Below, one piece after another: positions 62,870-64,000 of a stretch of DNA of 64,000 nt; positions within the stretch are counted from its first letter, which is position 1; each line of letters begins with the position of its first letter. A program made the position numbers and the translations under genes. The notes beneath the pieces were generated by a model. That model made no database searches, was not told the DNA's origin, and was given only the letters and a program-made list of their open reading frames with translations. The stretch comes from Verrucomicrobiaceae bacterium (GTDB taxonomy: Bacteria > Verrucomicrobiota > Verrucomicrobiia > Verrucomicrobiales > Verrucomicrobiaceae), in assembly GCA_016795365.1 (NCBI GenBank), contig JAEUHN010000034.1, positions 55,206 to 119,205 of the forward strand, given 5' to 3'.

Positions 62870-63394
62870 ATGTTCGATGATCCCGTCATCGCGATTCAGA
62901 GCTGGCTCAGCCGTCATGATCAAAGCGCTGCGGCCTGGCTGGTGAACGAGCATCGCGCCCAAGTTCTTCGCGCTGCCCGCTCCTGGGGCGCACCGGTATG
63001 GATGGAGGAAGATGTGGTGCAGGAAGTCTTCATGCGCGTGTTTCGTTCGTTGCCGCGCTTTGAGCCACGCATGCCGTTTGCGCATTGGCTGGCGGTGATT
63101 GCGCGAAACACCTGCGCCAAACTTCGTCGGCACTGGTGCCATCGTCACAAACTCAGCGCCGCTTTTGAAGACGGTGCTCAAGAACTCTTCGACGAAGCTC
63201 CAAGCCCTCAAGCAACACCCAACACGCTGCTCATGCGCAAAGAGCAGATGGCTCATTTCGAGCAAGCACTGAGCCAGCTCTCCGAGCGCGACCGCCGCCT
63301 GCTCGAAGGTCATTCGACGGCTCTCACACCAGCGCAACGCGTGGCGCTGCATCGCGCCCGGAAGCGGCTGCGCAGGCTTTTTCACCAACCCTGA
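62870..63394 (+). CDS. ECF RNA polymerase sigma factor
   Basis: The 174-residue protein has sigma region 2 (VVQEVFMRVFRSLPRFEPRM, then FAHWLAVIARNTCAKLRR) and region 4 (FEQALSQLSERDRRLLEGHSTALTPAQRVALHRARKRLRRLF). Region 4 is shortened and lacks a clean YSYKEIAE-type helix, so promoter recognition may be unusual. No anti-sigma gene follows; instead an exported protein starts 7 bases downstream. It may be co-transcribed with the TIGR03067-like gene. Confidence 0.82.
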   Translation: MFDDPVIAIQSWLSRHDQSAAAWLVNEHRAQVLRAARSWGAPVWMEEDVVQEVFMRVFRSLPRFEPRMPFAHWLAVIARNTCAKLRRHWCHRHKLSAAFEDGAQELFDEAPSPQATPNTLLMRKEQMAHFEQALSQLSERDRRLLEGHSTALTPAQRVALHRARKRLRRLFHQP

Positions 63395-63401
63395 TCCCAC
63401 C

Positions 63402-64000
63402 ATGAAAACACTCGCCTTCACCACCTTCCTCGCGCTCGCGGCATTCTCGCGGGCGGACACCGTCATCCATGTGGACGACACCGTGCTGCGCACGGACACG
63501 CGTCGCTTTGGCATCTGCCTGGCGCAGCACAACTACTACGACTCCCATCAGATGATGAAGGAGCTGCTGTTTCGCAATCCGGGCTTCGAGGGACTGCTGT
63601 ATCAGTCGCTCGTGCGTCTCGGCCCCGGCGGCACGGCGAGCAGCGCGATCGAAGACCAGACGCTCGGCCAATGGCCCACGGGCTTCTGGGCGGGAGCGCA
63701 GTATGAGATCATCTGGTCATCCGCAGGAGCAAAAGGTCGCACGGGCACGGTGACGACAAACATCGCGCCGAACCGTCCGAACCCGCCGAATGATCCCGCC
63801 GGCAGTTCGCAGGGCACGACGTATCTTTTTGAGCCTCCCGCGGGTGCGGTGCCGGCGAGCGGCGATTACCTGCTGCTGCGGCAGGTGATCACCGGCACGG
63901 GTGGCGGCGCGGCCTCGGGAAGCTGGGACATCAGCACGCAAGGCGGCGGCACCATCACGAGCGAGACCAGCGACCTGCCGCCAGGCACGCTGGGGCAGCA
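63402..64000 (+). CDS. Exported protein, 5' part only, possible carbohydrate-active enzyme
   Basis: The gene starts with ATG at 63402, 7 bases after the ECF sigma gene, and remains open to the window end (199 codons). The signal peptide MKTLAFTTFLALAAFSRA is clear. The mature start reads VIHVDDTVLRTDTRRFGICLAQHNYYD, and later QWPTGFWAGAQYEI and TSDLPPGTLGQQ. The RFGIxL-N-YYD pattern resembles the start of exported glycosidase-like proteins of this phylum, but I cannot name a family from this fragment. Confidence 0.75.
   Translation, partial: MKTLAFTTFLALAAFSRADTVIHVDDTVLRTDTRRFGICLAQHNYYDSHQMMKELLFRNPGFEGLLYQSLVRLGPGGTASSAIEDQTLGQWPTGFWAGAQYEIIWSSAGAKGRTGTVTTNIAPNRPNPPNDPAGSSQGTTYLFEPPAGAVPASGDYLLLRQVITGTGGGAASGSWDISTQGGGTITSETSDLPPGTLGQ

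Overview
The window looks like a chromosomal segment of a Verrucomicrobiota bacterium, probably Verrucomicrobiaceae (Prosthecobacter/Verrucomicrobium-like). The reasons are a giant autotransporter-repeat protein ending in a PEP-CTERM sorting signal, a PVC-type membrane-bound dehydrogenase/c-type cytochrome fusion, YHYH and TIGR03067-like secreted proteins, many exported carbohydrate-active-type proteins, and GC-rich coding throughout. The assignment rests on gene content only; there is no rRNA in the window.

Layout. 1-3211 (minus): a heme/siroheme operon, ccsA/hemX-like, hemA, hemC and the start of cobA, tightly packed. 3397-6466: a substrate-binding-protein homologue translationally coupled to a NarL-type histidine kinase, with the LuxR-type response regulator converging on it; no ABC permease or ATPase is nearby. 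6495-7700 (minus): a secreted papain-fold-like protein. It is divergent from a 14.6-kb gene (7909-22494) for a 4861-residue surface protein. 22637-23161: an IS630-like helix-turn-helix protein without a nuclease domain. 23170-28576 (minus): DUF1854 protein and its overlapping ABC exporter, YHYH protein, FtsX-type permease, YqeY. 28649-31237: two alpha/beta hydrolases and ispD. 31424-34336: a 970-residue membrane M50 metalloprotease. 34362-34620 (minus): a structured RNA region that I read as a probable 6S RNA. 34795-39711: TPM-domain protein, sugar ABC permease, class II fructose bisphosphatase, small membrane protein, CBM9-like protein, HslV-like Ntn hydrolase. 39772-41708: ECF sigma factor with an unusual anti-sigma/YfbK-C fusion. 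41792-45962: bioD, rpoN, EF-hand esterase, lipoprotein. 46364-49079: yebC and rho, then a strong terminator and tRNA-Val(CAC). 49417-60108: exported beta-propeller, PL14-like lyase, YaeQ, PVC cytochrome fusion, sugar isomerase, sialidase-like protein. 60233-64000: an OmpR-type two-component system, a three-copy 11-bp-spaced direct repeat that looks like its operator, a TIGR03067-like protein, a second ECF sigma factor and a truncated exported protein.

The housekeeping core (heme, isoprenoid, biotin, gluconeogenesis, transcription factors sigma-54, Rho, YebC and probable 6S RNA) is interleaved with exported proteins typical of a polymer-degrading, signalling-rich lifestyle. The most interesting signals are the probable 6S RNA, the TTTCATC operator array, the stand-alone binding-protein/kinase sensor, the long-period modules of the giant protein, the anti-sigma/YfbK-C fusion without a vWA domain, and the glutamyl-tRNA reductase lacking its dimerisation tail. 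I saw no CRISPR array, no complete insertion sequence and no clearly new defence system.
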